Position numbers and translations under genes: made by a program | In this document: positions 14,729 to 24,695 of the stretch, one piece after another | How the letters are laid out: every line of letters starts with the position of its first letter | How positions within the stretch are numbered: position 1 is the first letter of the stretch | Assembly (NCBI GenBank): GCA_018401415.1 | Contig: JAGYKV010000017.1 | Location: forward strand, 186,001-250,000 | Origin: Candidatus Nanopelagicales bacterium | GTDB lineage: Bacteria; Actinomycetota; Actinomycetes; S36-B12 | DNA: 64,000 nucleotides | Reading direction: 5' to 3' | The notes under the pieces: model-generated | The model's database searches: none | What the model was told of the DNA's origin: nothing | Seen by the model: only the letters and a program-made list of their open reading frames with translations

Positions 14729-16381
14729 GTGGCCCTTGAAGATACCCGAACCCAAGTCCAAGAAATCGTGGGGCAATTGGTTGATCAGGGCGTGCTTCCA
14801 GAGCAGGTCGAAGTGGTTCTCGAACGCCCCAAATCAAGGGATCATGGGGACTATTCCACCAATATCGCCCTGGTGGCGGCCAAGGTCGCAGGCATGAATC
14901 CCCGGGATTTGGCCACGATAATTGCCGAGCGGTTACGGGGATCCCCGGGAATAGCCTCAGCAGAAGTCGCTGGACCCGGGTTTATCAACATCCGGTTATC
15001 GGCGCAATCCCAGGGCAATATTGCCCGGGAGATCGTGACTGCGGGAGCCGCCTATGGTCGCTCCAATGCCCTGACCGGTCGCTCATTCAATGTGGAGTTC
15101 ATTTCCGCAAATCCAACAGGTCCATTGCACCTGGGGCACACGCGGTGGGCCGCGGTGGGCGATGCCATCGCCAGAGTGCTCGCTGCTGCTGGTGCCGATG
15201 TAACGACCGAGTTTTATATCAATGACCGTGGTATCCAGATGGACAAATTCGGAGCATCCGTTATGGCGGCGTCCCATGGCAATCCTGTGCCTGAAGATGG
15301 ATATCACGGTTCATACATTCTTGACTTGGCTGCGCGCATCAATCGAGAACACCCGGAGTTTCACGCACTGGGGGAGCCCGAACAGTTGGAGGCTTTCCGC
15401 GAAGCGGCGTATGCACTTCAATTGCAAGAGCAAAAAGATGTACTGCAGATTTTTCGAGCATATTTTGATGTGTGGTATTCCGAGCGAAAACTATATGAGA
15501 CCGGAGCAGTTGACCGAGCATTCCAGAGACTCCGCGAGCAGGGACACCTTTATGAATCCGATGGAGCTTTGTGGTTGAGAACAACCACCTTTGGAGACGA
15601 CAAGGATCGAGTTCTCATCAAGGAAAACGGCGAATACACCTACTTTGCGGCCGATACGGCGTACTACCTCGATAAAAGATTCCGTGGCTTTGACACAAAC
15701 ATTTATCTTCTGGGCGCGGATCACCATGGCTATGTCAATCGACTCCGTGCGGTTGCCGGTTGCGCTGGTGATAACCCCGACGTAAATATTGAAGTTCTGA
15801 TCGGGCAAATGGTTAAAATCACCCGCGGAGAAGAGGAAGTCAAACTTTCCAAGCGGGCGGGCACCCTGGTTACTCTGGAGGAACTCGTCGAGGAAGTCGG
15901 TGTTGACGCAGCTCGCTACACGCTTGCGCGATACCCCGTGGATACCCCGTTGACATTGGATCTCATTGATATTGCCCGAAAGGCCAATGATAATCCGGTG
16001 TTTTATGTGCAGTACGCGCACGCTCGGATCATTTCAGTTTTACGCAATGCACAGGACCTGTCCATTGATTGGCGTTCTGCGGAATTTCAACCTCAGCTCC
16101 TGACACATGACCAGGAGAATGATCTGTTGGGGATTATTGAACAATTCCCGGGAGTAGTGGCCACTTCGGCTGAATTACGAGAGCCCCACCGGATTGCCCG
16201 CTACCTGGAGGGGGTAGCAACTTCGTATCATCGCTTCTACGACGGCTGTCGGGTACTGCCGAGGGCCCAGGAATCATTGGAGCCCATTCATCTGGCCAGG
16301 CTGTGGGTGTGTGCCGCCACCGCCCAAACAATCGCGAACGGACTGGATCTCCTAGGAGTCAGCGCACCCGAACGCATGTAG
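14729..16381 (+). CDS. argS: Arginyl-tRNA synthetase
   Basis: Class I synthetase of 550 residues. An N-terminal ArgS-specific domain carries KSRDHGDYSTNIAL. The HIGH motif appears as HLGHTR within NPTGPLHLGHTR, and the KMSKS loop as KLSKRAG. The C-terminal DALR anticodon-binding domain begins near FYVQYAHARI. It charges tRNA-Arg; the only tRNA gene in the window, tRNA-Arg(CCG), lies 1.8 kb upstream. GTG 14729 is set by the TACTCT promoter hexamer and by the usual family N-terminus; the longer frame from 14675 adds an odd 18-residue extension. lysA follows after 20 nt, the common actinobacterial argS-lysA order. Confidence 0.95.
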   Translation: MALEDTRTQVQEIVGQLVDQGVLPEQVEVVLERPKSRDHGDYSTNIALVAAKVAGMNPRDLATIIAERLRGSPGIASAEVAGPGFINIRLSAQSQGNIAREIVTAGAAYGRSNALTGRSFNVEFISANPTGPLHLGHTRWAAVGDAIARVLAAAGADVTTEFYINDRGIQMDKFGASVMAASHGNPVPEDGYHGSYILDLAARINREHPEFHALGEPEQLEAFREAAYALQLQEQKDVLQIFRAYFDVWYSERKLYETGAVDRAFQRLREQGHLYESDGALWLRTTTFGDDKDRVLIKENGEYTYFAADTAYYLDKRFRGFDTNIYLLGADHHGYVNRLRAVAGCAGDNPDVNIEVLIGQMVKITRGEEEVKLSKRAGTLVTLEELVEEVGVDAARYTLARYPVDTPLTLDLIDIARKANDNPVFYVQYAHARIISVLRNAQDLSIDWRSAEFQPQLLTHDQENDLLGIIEQFPGVVATSAELREPHRIARYLEGVATSYHRFYDGCRVLPRAQESLEPIHLARLWVCAATAQTIANGLDLLGVSAPERM

Positions 16382-16388
16382 TTCGCAC

Positions 16389-16394
16389 TAGTCT
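16389..16394 (+). promoter_or_regulatory. -10-like hexamer TAGTCT before lysA
   Basis: TAGTCT ends 7 nt before ATG 16402 and begins 8 nt after the argS stop. It suggests a leaderless internal promoter in addition to read-through from argS. Confidence 0.4.
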
Positions 16395-16401
16395 GAGCGC
16401 T

Positions 16402-17808
16402 ATGCAAGCGCATCCGGCGGGGCCTCGGCACGCATTGATTGCCGAGGAAAGTCGGCTGTTGGACCCTGACGTTGATCCGCTGATGTTCCAGGTGTGGCCG
16501 CTCAATGCACAGCGAAATTCGAGTGGCGCATTAGCAATTGCCGGTGTCGATATCCGCACGCTCGTTGAGCAACATGGTTCACCGTTATTTGTTTTCGATG
16601 AACAGGATGTCCGCACCCGAGCTCGGGAGTATGCCAGTGCATTTTCGGAGGCGCAGGCAGTGCCCGGAGGTACGGTGTATTACGCGGCCAAGGCATTTAT
16701 TTCCGTGGCAATCGCTCGCTGGGTTACCCAAGAAGGCTTGGGCATCGATGTCGCTTCGGGTGGTGAACTTGAAGTTGCCCTCCGAGCGGGGGTGCCGGGC
16801 GACCGACTCTTGATGCATGGAAATAACAAATCCATTGCTGAGATTCGTCGTGCGGTCGATTACGGTGTATCGCGCATTGTGATTGACTCATTTGAGGAAA
16901 TTGCTCGAGTTGCCTCCATCGCTGCTGAATTGGGTGTCGTTCAGAAGGTTTTGATTCGCTCGACGGTTGGTGTTGAGGCGCATACCCATGAGTACATTGC
17001 TACGGCTCATGAAGATCAAAAATTCGGATTGTCTGCGGCAATGGGTGAGGTAGAAGAAGCGGCACGGCGAATTGTGAAGTTGCCTGCACTTGAGTTGGTC
17101 GGTCTACATTCACATATTGGATCTCAAATATTTGATTCATCCGGCTTCGAAGTTGCCGCTGCACGTATTGTTGCTTTGGCACATCTACTCCAGGTGAATC
17201 ACGGAGTCAATATTTCGGAACTGAATTTGGGTGGCGGCATGGGCATTGCCTATCTGCCCGATGATGATCCGCTCAGTGTCCAAGCCATGGCAGATCAGAT
17301 ATGCGGAATCGTGTCCAAAGCCTGTGCGGATGTAGGCCTACCGCTTCCAGCGCTTTCCTTTGAGCCAGGCAGGGCAATCATTGGGCCTGGTGGAATCACC
17401 GTTTATGAAGTGGGGACGGTCAAGCCAATTCACATGGATCGCGGGGTCCGAACCTATGTGTCGGTAGATGGTGGGATGAGCGACAACATCCGGACTGCCC
17501 TGTATGGGGCAAATTACACGGTCGCACTTGCATCACGGCTCTCGACCGCAGCTCCGATCCTGTGCCGAGTTGTGGGCAAGCATTGTGAATCCGGTGACAT
17601 TGTTGTGCGCGATTGCTGGTTGCCGGGTGACATTGTTCCGGGGGATCTGATTGCTGTTGCGGCTACCGGGGCTTATTGCCGCTCAATGGCCTCGAATTAC
17701 AACCAACTCCCGAAGCCGGCGGTGATCTCAGTCTCTGATTCGGTGAGCACCACCATTCTCAGGAGGGAAACCATGAACGATTTACTCTCCTTGGACCCAT
17801 TCGCCTAG
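16402..17808 (+). CDS. lysA: Diaminopimelate decarboxylase
   Basis: 468 residues, fold-type III PLP enzyme that converts meso-diaminopimelate to lysine, the last step of lysine synthesis. The PLP Lys is Lys97 in YYAAKAF. Other hallmarks are GLHSHIGSQIF, the phosphate-binding GGGMGIAY, EPGRAI, and the substrate-binding CESGDIV near the C-terminus. ATG 16402 is preferred over the longer frame because it removes a basic leader overlapping argS and has a TANNNT hexamer 7 nt upstream. It heads the aspartate-family run lysA-hom-thrC-thrB. hom starts 67 nt downstream with its own ribosome site. Confidence 0.95.
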   Translation: MQAHPAGPRHALIAEESRLLDPDVDPLMFQVWPLNAQRNSSGALAIAGVDIRTLVEQHGSPLFVFDEQDVRTRAREYASAFSEAQAVPGGTVYYAAKAFISVAIARWVTQEGLGIDVASGGELEVALRAGVPGDRLLMHGNNKSIAEIRRAVDYGVSRIVIDSFEEIARVASIAAELGVVQKVLIRSTVGVEAHTHEYIATAHEDQKFGLSAAMGEVEEAARRIVKLPALELVGLHSHIGSQIFDSSGFEVAAARIVALAHLLQVNHGVNISELNLGGGMGIAYLPDDDPLSVQAMADQICGIVSKACADVGLPLPALSFEPGRAIIGPGGITVYEVGTVKPIHMDRGVRTYVSVDGGMSDNIRTALYGANYTVALASRLSTAAPILCRVVGKHCESGDIVVRDCWLPGDIVPGDLIAVAATGAYCRSMASNYNQLPKPAVISVSDSVSTTILRRETMNDLLSLDPFA

Positions 17809-17874
17809 GCTTGTACCCAAACTGCAGTTCATCTTCACTCATGACCGCTTATTTCCGTTACATCGAGGAGTCGC

Positions 17875-19188
17875 ATGTCGGCACGGGATACCTCTCGAGC
17901 ACCCATTCGCATTGCAATGCTCGGTGGCGGCACGGTGGGTTCATCTGTGGCAAAGTTGCTCGCCAAGCATCAGCATGATTTGGCACACCGAGTAGGTGCC
18001 GATTTACTGTTGGTGGCGGTGGGGGTAAGAGATGCTTCGAAGCAGAGAATTGGAATTGACCCGGCTCTCATCACTACCGATGTGAACTCGGTGGCTACAT
18101 CCGGTGCAGATATTGTCGTTGAAGTTATGGGGGGCATCGAGCCCGCCCGCAGTCTCATTTTGTCCGCCATGGAATCCGGTTCGAGCGTTGTCACGGCGAA
18201 TAAAGCACTTCTGGCAGAAGATGGCGCAGCACTTTATGCTGCGGCCGAAGAATACGGTGTCGATCTGTATTTCGAGGCTGCGGTTGCAGGAGCCATTCCA
18301 CTCATCCGACCATTGCGTGAGTCCCTTGCAGGCGATCGAGTGACCAAGGTGATGGGAATAGTAAATGGCACCACGAATTTTATGCTCACGAAAATGGATG
18401 AAGAAGGAGTCGAATATGCAGAAGTATTCGCAGAGGCTGAAGCACTCGGCTACTTGGAATCTGATCCATCCCTAGATGTCGATGGCATCGATGCTGCGGC
18501 AAAAGCCGCGATTCTTGCGGAGTTGGCATTTCACACCCGGGTCACAATCGCCGATGTCTATTGCGAAGGAATTCGATCAGTCACAGCCGCTGATATCAAA
18601 GCGGCCAGGGCCATGGGCTTTGTCATTAAATTGCTGGCAATCGCTGAACTGGTGCACACCGATTCGGGTGAAGACGCCATTGTTGTTCGCGTGCATCCCA
18701 CCATGATTCCGACGAACCATCCGTTGGCAAATGTGAGAGGTTCATTTAACGCTGTTTTTGTTACTGCCGAGGCCGCAGGTGAAATGATGTTTTATGGTCG
18801 AGGTGCCGGTGGCGATCCCACCGCAAGCGCAATTCTTGGCGATGTCGTTGCGGCGGCACGGAATCGAGTATTAGGTGGGCGCGGACCGGGTGAGAGCACC
18901 TACACGGGATTGCCCGTTCTTGGAATTGGCCACTCGAAAACACGGTATTACGTCAACCTGGATGTGAAGGATCGACCGGGCGTGCTGGCACAAATTTCAC
19001 AGGCGTTTGCCGACAACGGGGTCAGTATTCAAGTTGTTCGACAAGACGGACACGGAGACGATGCCGGTCTCATTGTTCGAACCCACGCAGGAACCGAAGA
19101 ATCACTGGCACAAACCGTTGCAACACTCAAAGGCATGGAGGCGGTTCGTGAGGTAGTTGGTGTAATGCGGGTAGAGGGTGAAAATTGA
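17875..19188 (+). CDS. hom: Homoserine dehydrogenase
   Basis: 437 residues. Reduces aspartate semialdehyde to homoserine, the branch point to threonine and methionine. The N-terminal Rossmann motif is [14 protein letters not shown], the catalytic domain contains [13 protein letters not shown] and the [19 protein letters not shown] stretch, and a C-terminal ACT domain ([17 protein letters not shown]) suggests feedback control by an amino acid, usually threonine. A strong GAGGAG lies upstream of ATG 17875. The stop overlaps the start of thrC. Confidence 0.95.
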   Translation: MSARDTSRAPIRIAMLGGGTVGSSVAKLLAKHQHDLAHRVGADLLLVAVGVRDASKQRIGIDPALITTDVNSVATSGADIVVEVMGGIEPARSLILSAMESGSSVVTANKALLAEDGAALYAAAEEYGVDLYFEAAVAGAIPLIRPLRESLAGDRVTKVMGIVNGTTNFMLTKMDEEGVEYAEVFAEAEALGYLESDPSLDVDGIDAAAKAAILAELAFHTRVTIADVYCEGIRSVTAADIKAARAMGFVIKLLAIAELVHTDSGEDAIVVRVHPTMIPTNHPLANVRGSFNAVFVTAEAAGEMMFYGRGAGGDPTASAILGDVVAAARNRVLGGRGPGESTYTGLPVLGIGHSKTRYYVNLDVKDRPGVLAQISQAFADNGVSIQVVRQDGHGDDAGLIVRTHAGTEESLAQTVATLKGMEAVREVVGVMRVEGEN

Positions 19189-20246
19189 TGGCACATCAGT
19201 GGAGGGGAGTCATTGAGGAATACCGGGATCGACTGCCGGTAACCAGTTCCACACCTGTTGTGACGCTTTGCGAGGGTGGAACACCACTCGTGTACGCATG
19301 CACCATTAGTGAACTGGTCGGAGCTCAGGTATGGCTGAAATACGAGGGTGCAAACCCGACTGGATCATTTAAAGATCGAGGCATGACACTTGCAATTTCC
19401 GATGCTGCCGCCAAAGGGGCCAAAGCCGTAATTTGTGCATCAACGGGCAATACATCTGCCAGTGCAGCTGCCTATGCGGTGAAGGCCGGAATGGCCTGTG
19501 CCGTGCTAGTTCCTGAGGGAAAAATTGCCATGGGGAAATTGGCACAGGCCGTGGTTCACGGAGCAGTTCTGCTTCAGGTGGATGGCAATTTCGATGACTG
19601 CCTGGTGGTCGCCAGGGATTTATCAGAGCGGTACCCCGTATCGCTCGTCAATAGCGTGAACCCAGTGCGCATCGAGGGCCAAAAAACCGCCGCATTTGAA
19701 ATCATTGACCGACTGGGTAGAGCACCGGATATTCACTGCCAGCCGGTGGGTAATGCGGGTAACATCACGGCATATTGGCGTGGCTTCAACGAATATTTTC
19801 GGGACGAAGTGTGTGACTCCATGCCGCGAATGTGGGGATTTCAGGCGGAAGGTGCTGCACCACTTGTCTCAGGCATCCCGGTTAAAAATCCCGAAACAAT
19901 TGCAACAGCCATTCGTATTGGAAATCCAGCTTCATGGGAGCAGGCAATTGCCGCACGCGATGATTCACATGGATTGATTGGCTCGGTCACAGATCAGGAG
20001 ATTCTGGCGGCCTACCATCTTTTGGCAGAGAAGGAAGGCCTTTTCTGTGAACCAGCAAGTGCAGCGAGTGTTGCGGGATTATTGAAATCCCACGCAGCAG
20101 GTTCGGTGCCTCAGGACTCACTGATCACGTGCACATTGACCGGAAATGGGCTCAAAGATCCACAGTGGGCATTGGAAGGATCCCAATCACCACGAGTGAT
20201 CCCCGTCGATGCTGACCGTGCGGCACAGGAACTCGGACTTGTCTAA
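19188..20246 (+). CDS. thrC: Threonine synthase
   Basis: 352 residues, fold-type II PLP enzyme that converts phosphohomoserine to threonine. The PLP Lys is Lys62 in [11 protein letters not shown] serine/glycine-rich loop follows ([14 protein letters not shown]), and the phosphate-binding [11 protein letters not shown] is present. ATG 19188 overlaps the hom stop by one base (TGATG); a TTG at 19185 is the alternative. It is coupled to thrB at the other end by a TAATG overlap. Confidence 0.95.
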   Translation: MAHQWRGVIEEYRDRLPVTSSTPVVTLCEGGTPLVYACTISELVGAQVWLKYEGANPTGSFKDRGMTLAISDAAAKGAKAVICASTGNTSASAAAYAVKAGMACAVLVPEGKIAMGKLAQAVVHGAVLLQVDGNFDDCLVVARDLSERYPVSLVNSVNPVRIEGQKTAAFEIIDRLGRAPDIHCQPVGNAGNITAYWRGFNEYFRDEVCDSMPRMWGFQAEGAAPLVSGIPVKNPETIATAIRIGNPASWEQAIAARDDSHGLIGSVTDQEILAAYHLLAEKEGLFCEPASAASVAGLLKSHAAGSVPQDSLITCTLTGNGLKDPQWALEGSQSPRVIPVDADRAAQELGLV

Positions 20247-21178
20247 TGGCGCCTTCTGATTTCGTCACACATGCGGTGAGGGTGGTCGTACCGGCCTCCA
20301 GCGCCAACCTCGGACCAGGCTTCGATGCCATGGGTTTAGCGCTCAGTATTCACGATGAAATCACAGCAATGATTACCGATGATCAAGGCCTCCGTATCCA
20401 TGTTGAGGGCGAAGGTGCGGGAGACGTACCCACCGATGAGAGACACCTCGTTGCCCGAGCCATGAACTTGGGATTCATGACCATGGGGAAGATTCCGCCA
20501 GGGTATGTCATCAAATGCCGGAATGCGATTCCGCACGGCCGCGGATTGGGATCATCTGCAGCCGCCATCATTGGCGGACTCGCGGTTGCTCGTGAATTGG
20601 TAGTTGGTGGTTCTGAATTACTCTCGGACACCGATCTGCTCAATATCGCACTTTCCATGGAAGGACATCCCGATAACCTCTCGGCATCCCTTTACGGGGG
20701 ATTCACCGTGTCGTGGCTTGACTCTCCCTCAACAGCCGGATCAGTCAGCATGAGTTTGCATCCAGATGTAATACCGATTGTGGTCGTGCCTCCGCACCCA
20801 TTGGCGACATCCATGGCACGAGGTGTTTTGGCGGATCAGGTGCTTCGCTCGGATGCAACCCATAATGTGGCTCGCGCAGGCCTACTTGTGCATGCCATCA
20901 GTGCCAACCCCACCTATCTTTTTCCTGCGACCGCAGATGCACTGCATCAGGATGCCCGGGCCCAGATCTATCCGGAAACAACAGAGTTAATATCTTTACT
21001 GCGGGCTCAAAATATCGCAGCGGTCGTATCGGGTGCAGGCCCAGCCGTACTCATGCTCATCAATAAATCCGATCCGACCCAACTTGAAGCTTTGGCAGGT
21101 TTACTTCCCTCAGATTGGACAAGTGTGGCCGTGCCGGTGGATCATGAGGGCGTACGGAGGGTCGAAATACTCGGGTAA
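20246..21178 (+). CDS. thrB: Homoserine kinase
   Basis: 310 residues, GHMP kinase that phosphorylates homoserine to feed threonine synthase. Visible motifs are the N-terminal VPASSANLGPGFDAMG, the ATP-binding PHGRGLGSSAAAIIGG and C-terminal AAVVSGAGPAVLML. Its ATG overlaps the thrC stop by one base (TAATG). It is the last gene of hom-thrC-thrB. The 184 nt that follow hold the leader of rho, with a possible -10 element TATGGT at 21190. Confidence 0.95.
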   Translation: MAPSDFVTHAVRVVVPASSANLGPGFDAMGLALSIHDEITAMITDDQGLRIHVEGEGAGDVPTDERHLVARAMNLGFMTMGKIPPGYVIKCRNAIPHGRGLGSSAAAIIGGLAVARELVVGGSELLSDTDLLNIALSMEGHPDNLSASLYGGFTVSWLDSPSTAGSVSMSLHPDVIPIVVVPPHPLATSMARGVLADQVLRSDATHNVARAGLLVHAISANPTYLFPATADALHQDARAQIYPETTELISLLRAQNIAAVVSGAGPAVLMLINKSDPTQLEALAGLLPSDWTSVAVPVDHEGVRRVEILG

Positions 21179-21362
21179 AGATGACCGTGTTATGGTTACA
21201 GAGTCCACAGTCGTGGCAGACGAAATCTGATCTCCTCATCTCAGTTCATCGCTCATTTTGTGTATGAATTAACGGAAATTTGAGAGTGAAAATCTGCCCC
21301 CAATAGTGGCAAGCACAGTGAAACGGCAATCTGCCGATCACCATTATCAAAGGAAATAATTC

Positions 21363-23129
21363 GTGTCAGAATCCACAACAGAAGCAAAGCGTCGCTCCGA
21401 TGGTCTTTCCGGAATGCTTCTCCCTGAACTGAAGCAACTCGCCCAGCAATTGGGCATCCCAGGTTCGAGTGCCATGCGTAAGTCCGACCTCGTATCCGCC
21501 ATTGGCGATCGACAGAAGCAGGCCAGTGCCCGTCGCTCAGCCGGTAAAAGCGATTCGAAGCCCATGGTTTCGGAGTCCAAGGTTTCGGAGTCCAGGGTTT
21601 CAGAGTCCAGGGTGAAAACAGAAGCACCCGCAGCGGAATCAACGAGTGTTGATAAAGCGCCATCTGAATCAGATGATTCCGATCGCTCAGATAACCGCCG
21701 TAGTAATGATCGCAATCGCAATAACGACCGCAACCGCAATAACGATCGCAATAACGATCGCAATAACGATCGCAACCGAGATCGCAACAACGATAGAGGT
21801 TCAGATTCGGCAAGTAGCGATCGCGCGGGTAATGATCGCGCGGGTAATGATCGCGCGGGTAATGATCGTGACGATGATCGCGGGCGTAACCGTAACCGTA
21901 ACCGCAACCGACGAGATCGGACCGGCCGACGTCCAAGTGGCCAGAGCTTTAATGAGTATGAACCAGAACTCACCGAGGACGACGTCCTTCTTCCGGTTGC
22001 GGGTATTCTCGATGTTCTCGACAACTATGCATTTGTTCGGACCAGTGGCTACTTGCCCGGTTCAAATGATGTGTACGTGTCCTTATCTTTCGTTCGCAAA
22101 TTCGGACTTCGTAAAGGCGATGCGATCATCGGTTCGGTACGCCAACCACGCGAGGGCGAGCGAAGAGAGAAATTCAACCCCCTTGTCAAAGTTGATTCTG
22201 TCAATGGGCTCGACATTGAAAGTGCCCGTAATCGCCCTGAATTTTCCAAGTTAACCCCCTTGTACCCGCAGGAACGATTGCGATTGGAGACCACGTCAGA
22301 TAACTTGACAACGCGCGTCATTGACCTGGTCGCTCCCATTGGTAAGGGGCAACGTGGATTGATCGTCTCTCCGCCCAAGGCGGGCAAGACCATGGTGTTG
22401 CAGTCCATCGCTAACGCCATCAGCCGAAATAATCCGGAAGTTCATCTCATGGTGGTTTTGGTCGATGAGCGCCCCGAAGAAGTCACCGATATGCAGCGTT
22501 CGGTTCAAGGCGAAGTAATTGCTTCCACCTTTGATCGACCAGCAGAAGATCACACCATAATCGCTGAGCTGGCGATCGAGAGAGCCAAAAGACTCGTGGA
22601 AGCGGGTCAGGATGTAGTCGTGCTCCTTGACTCCATGACCCGACTCGGACGCGCGTACAACCTGGCCGCGCCGGCCAGTGGTCGGATTCTTTCCGGCGGG
22701 GTGGACTCCACTGCACTGTACCCACCAAAGAAGTTTTTTGGTGCTGCTCGAAATATTGAAAATGGCGGCTCGCTCACCATTTTGGCCACCGCGCTCGTGG
22801 AGACCGGGTCCCGCATGGATGAAGTTATTTTCGAAGAGTTCAAGGGCACTGGCAACATGGAACTGAAATTGGACCGTCGACTTGCCGACAAGAGAATCTT
22901 CCCCGCGGTAGATGTCGATCCATCCGGCACTCGGAAAGAGGAGATTCTGCTTTCTCCTGAGGAACTCAAGATTGTCTGGACACTCCGTAAGGTCCTGCAC
23001 GCTTTGGACCCTCAGCAAAGTATCGAGTTACTCCTGACCAAGCTGCGGGACACCGATACCAACTATGAATTCCTCAAGCAGGTTCAAAAAACCACACCAT
23101 CGGTTCCGTCAAGGAATGACGACGACTAA
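21363..23129 (+). CDS. rho: Transcription termination factor Rho with long repeat-rich N-terminal insertion
   Basis: 588-residue RNA helicase that ends Rho-dependent transcripts. The first 45 residues form the Rho N-terminal helical domain (LPELKQLAQQLGI). Residues about 68-195 are a disordered insertion of VSESR, RNND and DRAGN repeats and RNRNRN runs. The RNA-binding cold-shock-like domain follows (GILDVLDNYAFVRTSGYLPG). The ATPase domain has Walker A PPKAGKT near 337-343, LLDSMTRLGRAYN and GGVDSTALYPPKKFFGAAR. Such Arg/Asn/Asp-rich insertions are typical of actinobacterial Rho and add RNA affinity. GTG 21363 has AAAGGA upstream. Long for the family because of the insertion. Confidence 0.95.
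   Translation: MSESTTEAKRRSDGLSGMLLPELKQLAQQLGIPGSSAMRKSDLVSAIGDRQKQASARRSAGKSDSKPMVSESKVSESRVSESRVKTEAPAAESTSVDKAPSESDDSDRSDNRRSNDRNRNNDRNRNNDRNNDRNNDRNRDRNNDRGSDSASSDRAGNDRAGNDRAGNDRDDDRGRNRNRNRNRRDRTGRRPSGQSFNEYEPELTEDDVLLPVAGILDVLDNYAFVRTSGYLPGSNDVYVSLSFVRKFGLRKGDAIIGSVRQPREGERREKFNPLVKVDSVNGLDIESARNRPEFSKLTPLYPQERLRLETTSDNLTTRVIDLVAPIGKGQRGLIVSPPKAGKTMVLQSIANAISRNNPEVHLMVVLVDERPEEVTDMQRSVQGEVIASTFDRPAEDHTIIAELAIERAKRLVEAGQDVVVLLDSMTRLGRAYNLAAPASGRILSGGVDSTALYPPKKFFGAARNIENGGSLTILATALVETGSRMDEVIFEEFKGTGNMELKLDRRLADKRIFPAVDVDPSGTRKEEILLSPEELKIVWTLRKVLHALDPQQSIELLLTKLRDTDTNYEFLKQVQKTTPSVPSRNDDD
21567..21611 (+). repeat. 15-bp tandem repeat in rho (VSESR units)
   Basis: Three 15-bp units (21567-21581, 21582-21596, 21597-21611) beginning GTTTCGGAGTCCA, with one or two differences. 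They encode V-S-E-S-K/R pentapeptides in the disordered part of Rho. Confidence 0.85.
21708..21866 (+). repeat. Arg/Asn/Asp repeat tracts in rho
   Basis: Two neighbouring arrays. From 21708 to about 21800 there are degenerate 12- to 18-bp units built on AACGATCGCAAT (R-N-N-D). From 21819 to 21863 there are three identical 15-bp units (GATCGCGCGGGTAAT, D-R-A-G-N). All lengths are multiples of three, so slippage would change the insertion length without breaking the frame. Confidence 0.85.
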
Positions 23130-23262
23130 AAGCACCAAATACAGCCAACCCGGTGGGGGAGCGGACTGGCTGGGGTGACATACTTCGTTGCTCCGGTTCA
23201 CGGCGCTACCTCGGGATTAACCGGGGCAGCAACGACCCGGACACCGACCCAAGGAGATCAAC

Positions 23263-23496
23263 GTGAAAGCCGATATTCATCCCGAATACGTGGAGACAAC
23301 GGTGACCTGCACCTGCGGAAGTACCTTCAGCACTCGAAGCACCGCCCAAAATGGCGTTATTCACGCGGATGTGTGCTCCATGTGCCACCCGTTTTATACG
23401 GGTAAGCAGAAGATTCTGGACACTGGCGGACGCGTTGCCAAGTTCCAGAACCGATATGGCGCTCCCGTCAAGAATGACAAAGTAGAATCCGCTTAA
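23263..23496 (+). CDS. rpmE: 50S ribosomal protein bL31, zinc-binding form
   Basis: 77 residues. The zinc form (C+) is shown by CTCG and [13 protein letters not shown], which supply the Cys ligands. The N-terminus [16 protein letters not shown] is typical. GTG 23263 has AAGGAG at ideal spacing. bL31 sits at the bridge between ribosomal subunits. The C+ form is commonly replaced by a zinc-free paralogue under zinc limitation, but no paralogue is in this window. The large hairpin downstream separates it from prfA. Confidence 0.96.
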   Translation: MKADIHPEYVETTVTCTCGSTFSTRSTAQNGVIHADVCSMCHPFYTGKQKILDTGGRVAKFQNRYGAPVKNDKVESA

Positions 23497-23503
23497 CCTT
23501 TTC

Positions 23504-23578
23504 CCGGGCGCCGGTCCGGGATCGGCCGCGTGTCTCCCCCGTCGCGCGGTCGGTCCCCGACCGGCGCCCGGATTTTTT
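23504..23578 (+). terminator. Large hairpin terminator between rpmE and prfA
   Basis: Perfect 13-bp arms (23504-23516 and 23559-23571, arm CCGGGCGCCGGTC) are followed by ATTTTTT. The 42 nt between them can fold further, since GATCGGCCGCG is nearly complementary to the CGCGCGGTC stretch. This makes one long imperfect hairpin ending in a T-run, a good intrinsic terminator for rpmE. Confidence 0.8.
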
Positions 23579-23603
23579 ATGACGATCGGAAGGAGGGATC
23601 GCA

Positions 23604-24695
23604 ATGTTTGATGCAGATTCGATGTTTGATTCATGTATCGATATGGCCGCTGAACTTGATCAGGTAGAGGCTGGACTTTCAGATCCTTCTATTCACGATG
23701 ACCAGGCAGCGGCGAGAAGATTGGGTCGCAGGTATGCCCAATTGCGACCCATTGTGGCCACCTACCGTGAGTGGTTAAGTCTCTCAGGGGACTTACATGC
23801 GGCTCGCGAGTTTGCCGAAGTGGATAGTTCATTTGATTCAGAAGTGAAGTCCCTTGATCACAAGGTTCTCGAAGTGGCCGAAAAACTCACTCACCTGCTT
23901 CTCCCACGTGACCCGATGGATGACAAAGATGTAATTGTGGAGATTAAAGCCGGCGAAGGTGGCGATGAATCCGCCCTCTTTGCAGCGGATCTCATGCGCA
24001 TGTACCTTCGGTATGCAGAACGTCGAGGGTGGAGCACCGAGGTACTCGATGCAGTGGAGTCTGATCTGGGCGGGTACAAAGACATTTCGATTGCGGTGAA
24101 ATCGAAAAGCGCCCCCGGGATTGGCGAGGCACCATTTGCTCGACTGAAATTTGAGGGTGGCGTCCACCGAGTACAGCGCGTGCCTGTGACGGAGTCCCAA
24201 GGAAGAATCCACACATCTGCAGCGGGAGTCATGGTGGCGCCAGAGGCTGAAGATGTCGATGTCACTGTTGATCCCAATGACCTGCGAATAGATGTTTATA
24301 GGTCTTCTGGCCCAGGAGGGCAAAGCGTAAACACAACAGACTCTGCCGTTCGTATCACCCATATTCCTACAGGGGTTGTTGTCTCCTGCCAAAATGAAAA
24401 GAGTCAGTTGCAAAATCGCGAGCAGGCCATGCGTATCTTGCGCGCTCGGCTACTTGCGGTTGCTCAAGAGCAGGCCGCCAAAGATGCATCCGATGTGAGA
24501 CGTTCGCAGGTTCGTACCGTTGATCGCAGCGAAAGAATCCGAACCTATAACTTCCCAGAGAACAGACTCAATGATCACAGGGTGGGGTTTAAGGCGCACA
24601 ATTTGGATCAAGTCCTCGATGGTGAACTTGATCCCGTGATCGAAGCATGTATTGCAGCTGACCAGCAAAGCAGGTTGGCGGAGCCAAACTCGTGA
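23604..24695 (+). CDS. prfA: Peptide chain release factor 1
   Basis: 363 residues. Releases finished peptides at UAA and UAG. The catalytic GGQ is at residues 238-240 in [18 protein letters not shown]1 rather than RF2 is indicated by [16 protein letters not shown] and by the absence of an internal frameshift site. ATG 23604 has AAGGAGG upstream. An ATG at 23622 is also possible but has no ribosome site. Its stop overlaps the GTG of prmC by 4 nt, coupling it to the enzyme that methylates the GGQ glutamine. Confidence 0.96.
   Translation: MFDADSMFDSCIDMAAELDQVEAGLSDPSIHDDQAAARRLGRRYAQLRPIVATYREWLSLSGDLHAAREFAEVDSSFDSEVKSLDHKVLEVAEKLTHLLLPRDPMDDKDVIVEIKAGEGGDESALFAADLMRMYLRYAERRGWSTEVLDAVESDLGGYKDISIAVKSKSAPGIGEAPFARLKFEGGVHRVQRVPVTESQGRIHTSAAGVMVAPEAEDVDVTVDPNDLRIDVYRSSGPGGQSVNTTDSAVRITHIPTGVVVSCQNEKSQLQNREQAMRILRARLLAVAQEQAAKDASDVRRSQVRTVDRSERIRTYNFPENRLNDHRVGFKAHNLDQVLDGELDPVIEACIAADQQSRLAEPNS

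Noticed and set aside
21253-22024. Minus-strand ORFs rich in Arg, Asp, Tyr and Leu inside rho
   Set aside because: They mirror the rho repeat tracts, run antisense to a certain gene and have no family features.
23206-23634. 142-residue minus-strand ORF across rpmE and prfA start
   Set aside because: It is antisense to rpmE, crosses the terminator hairpin, and shows no domain.
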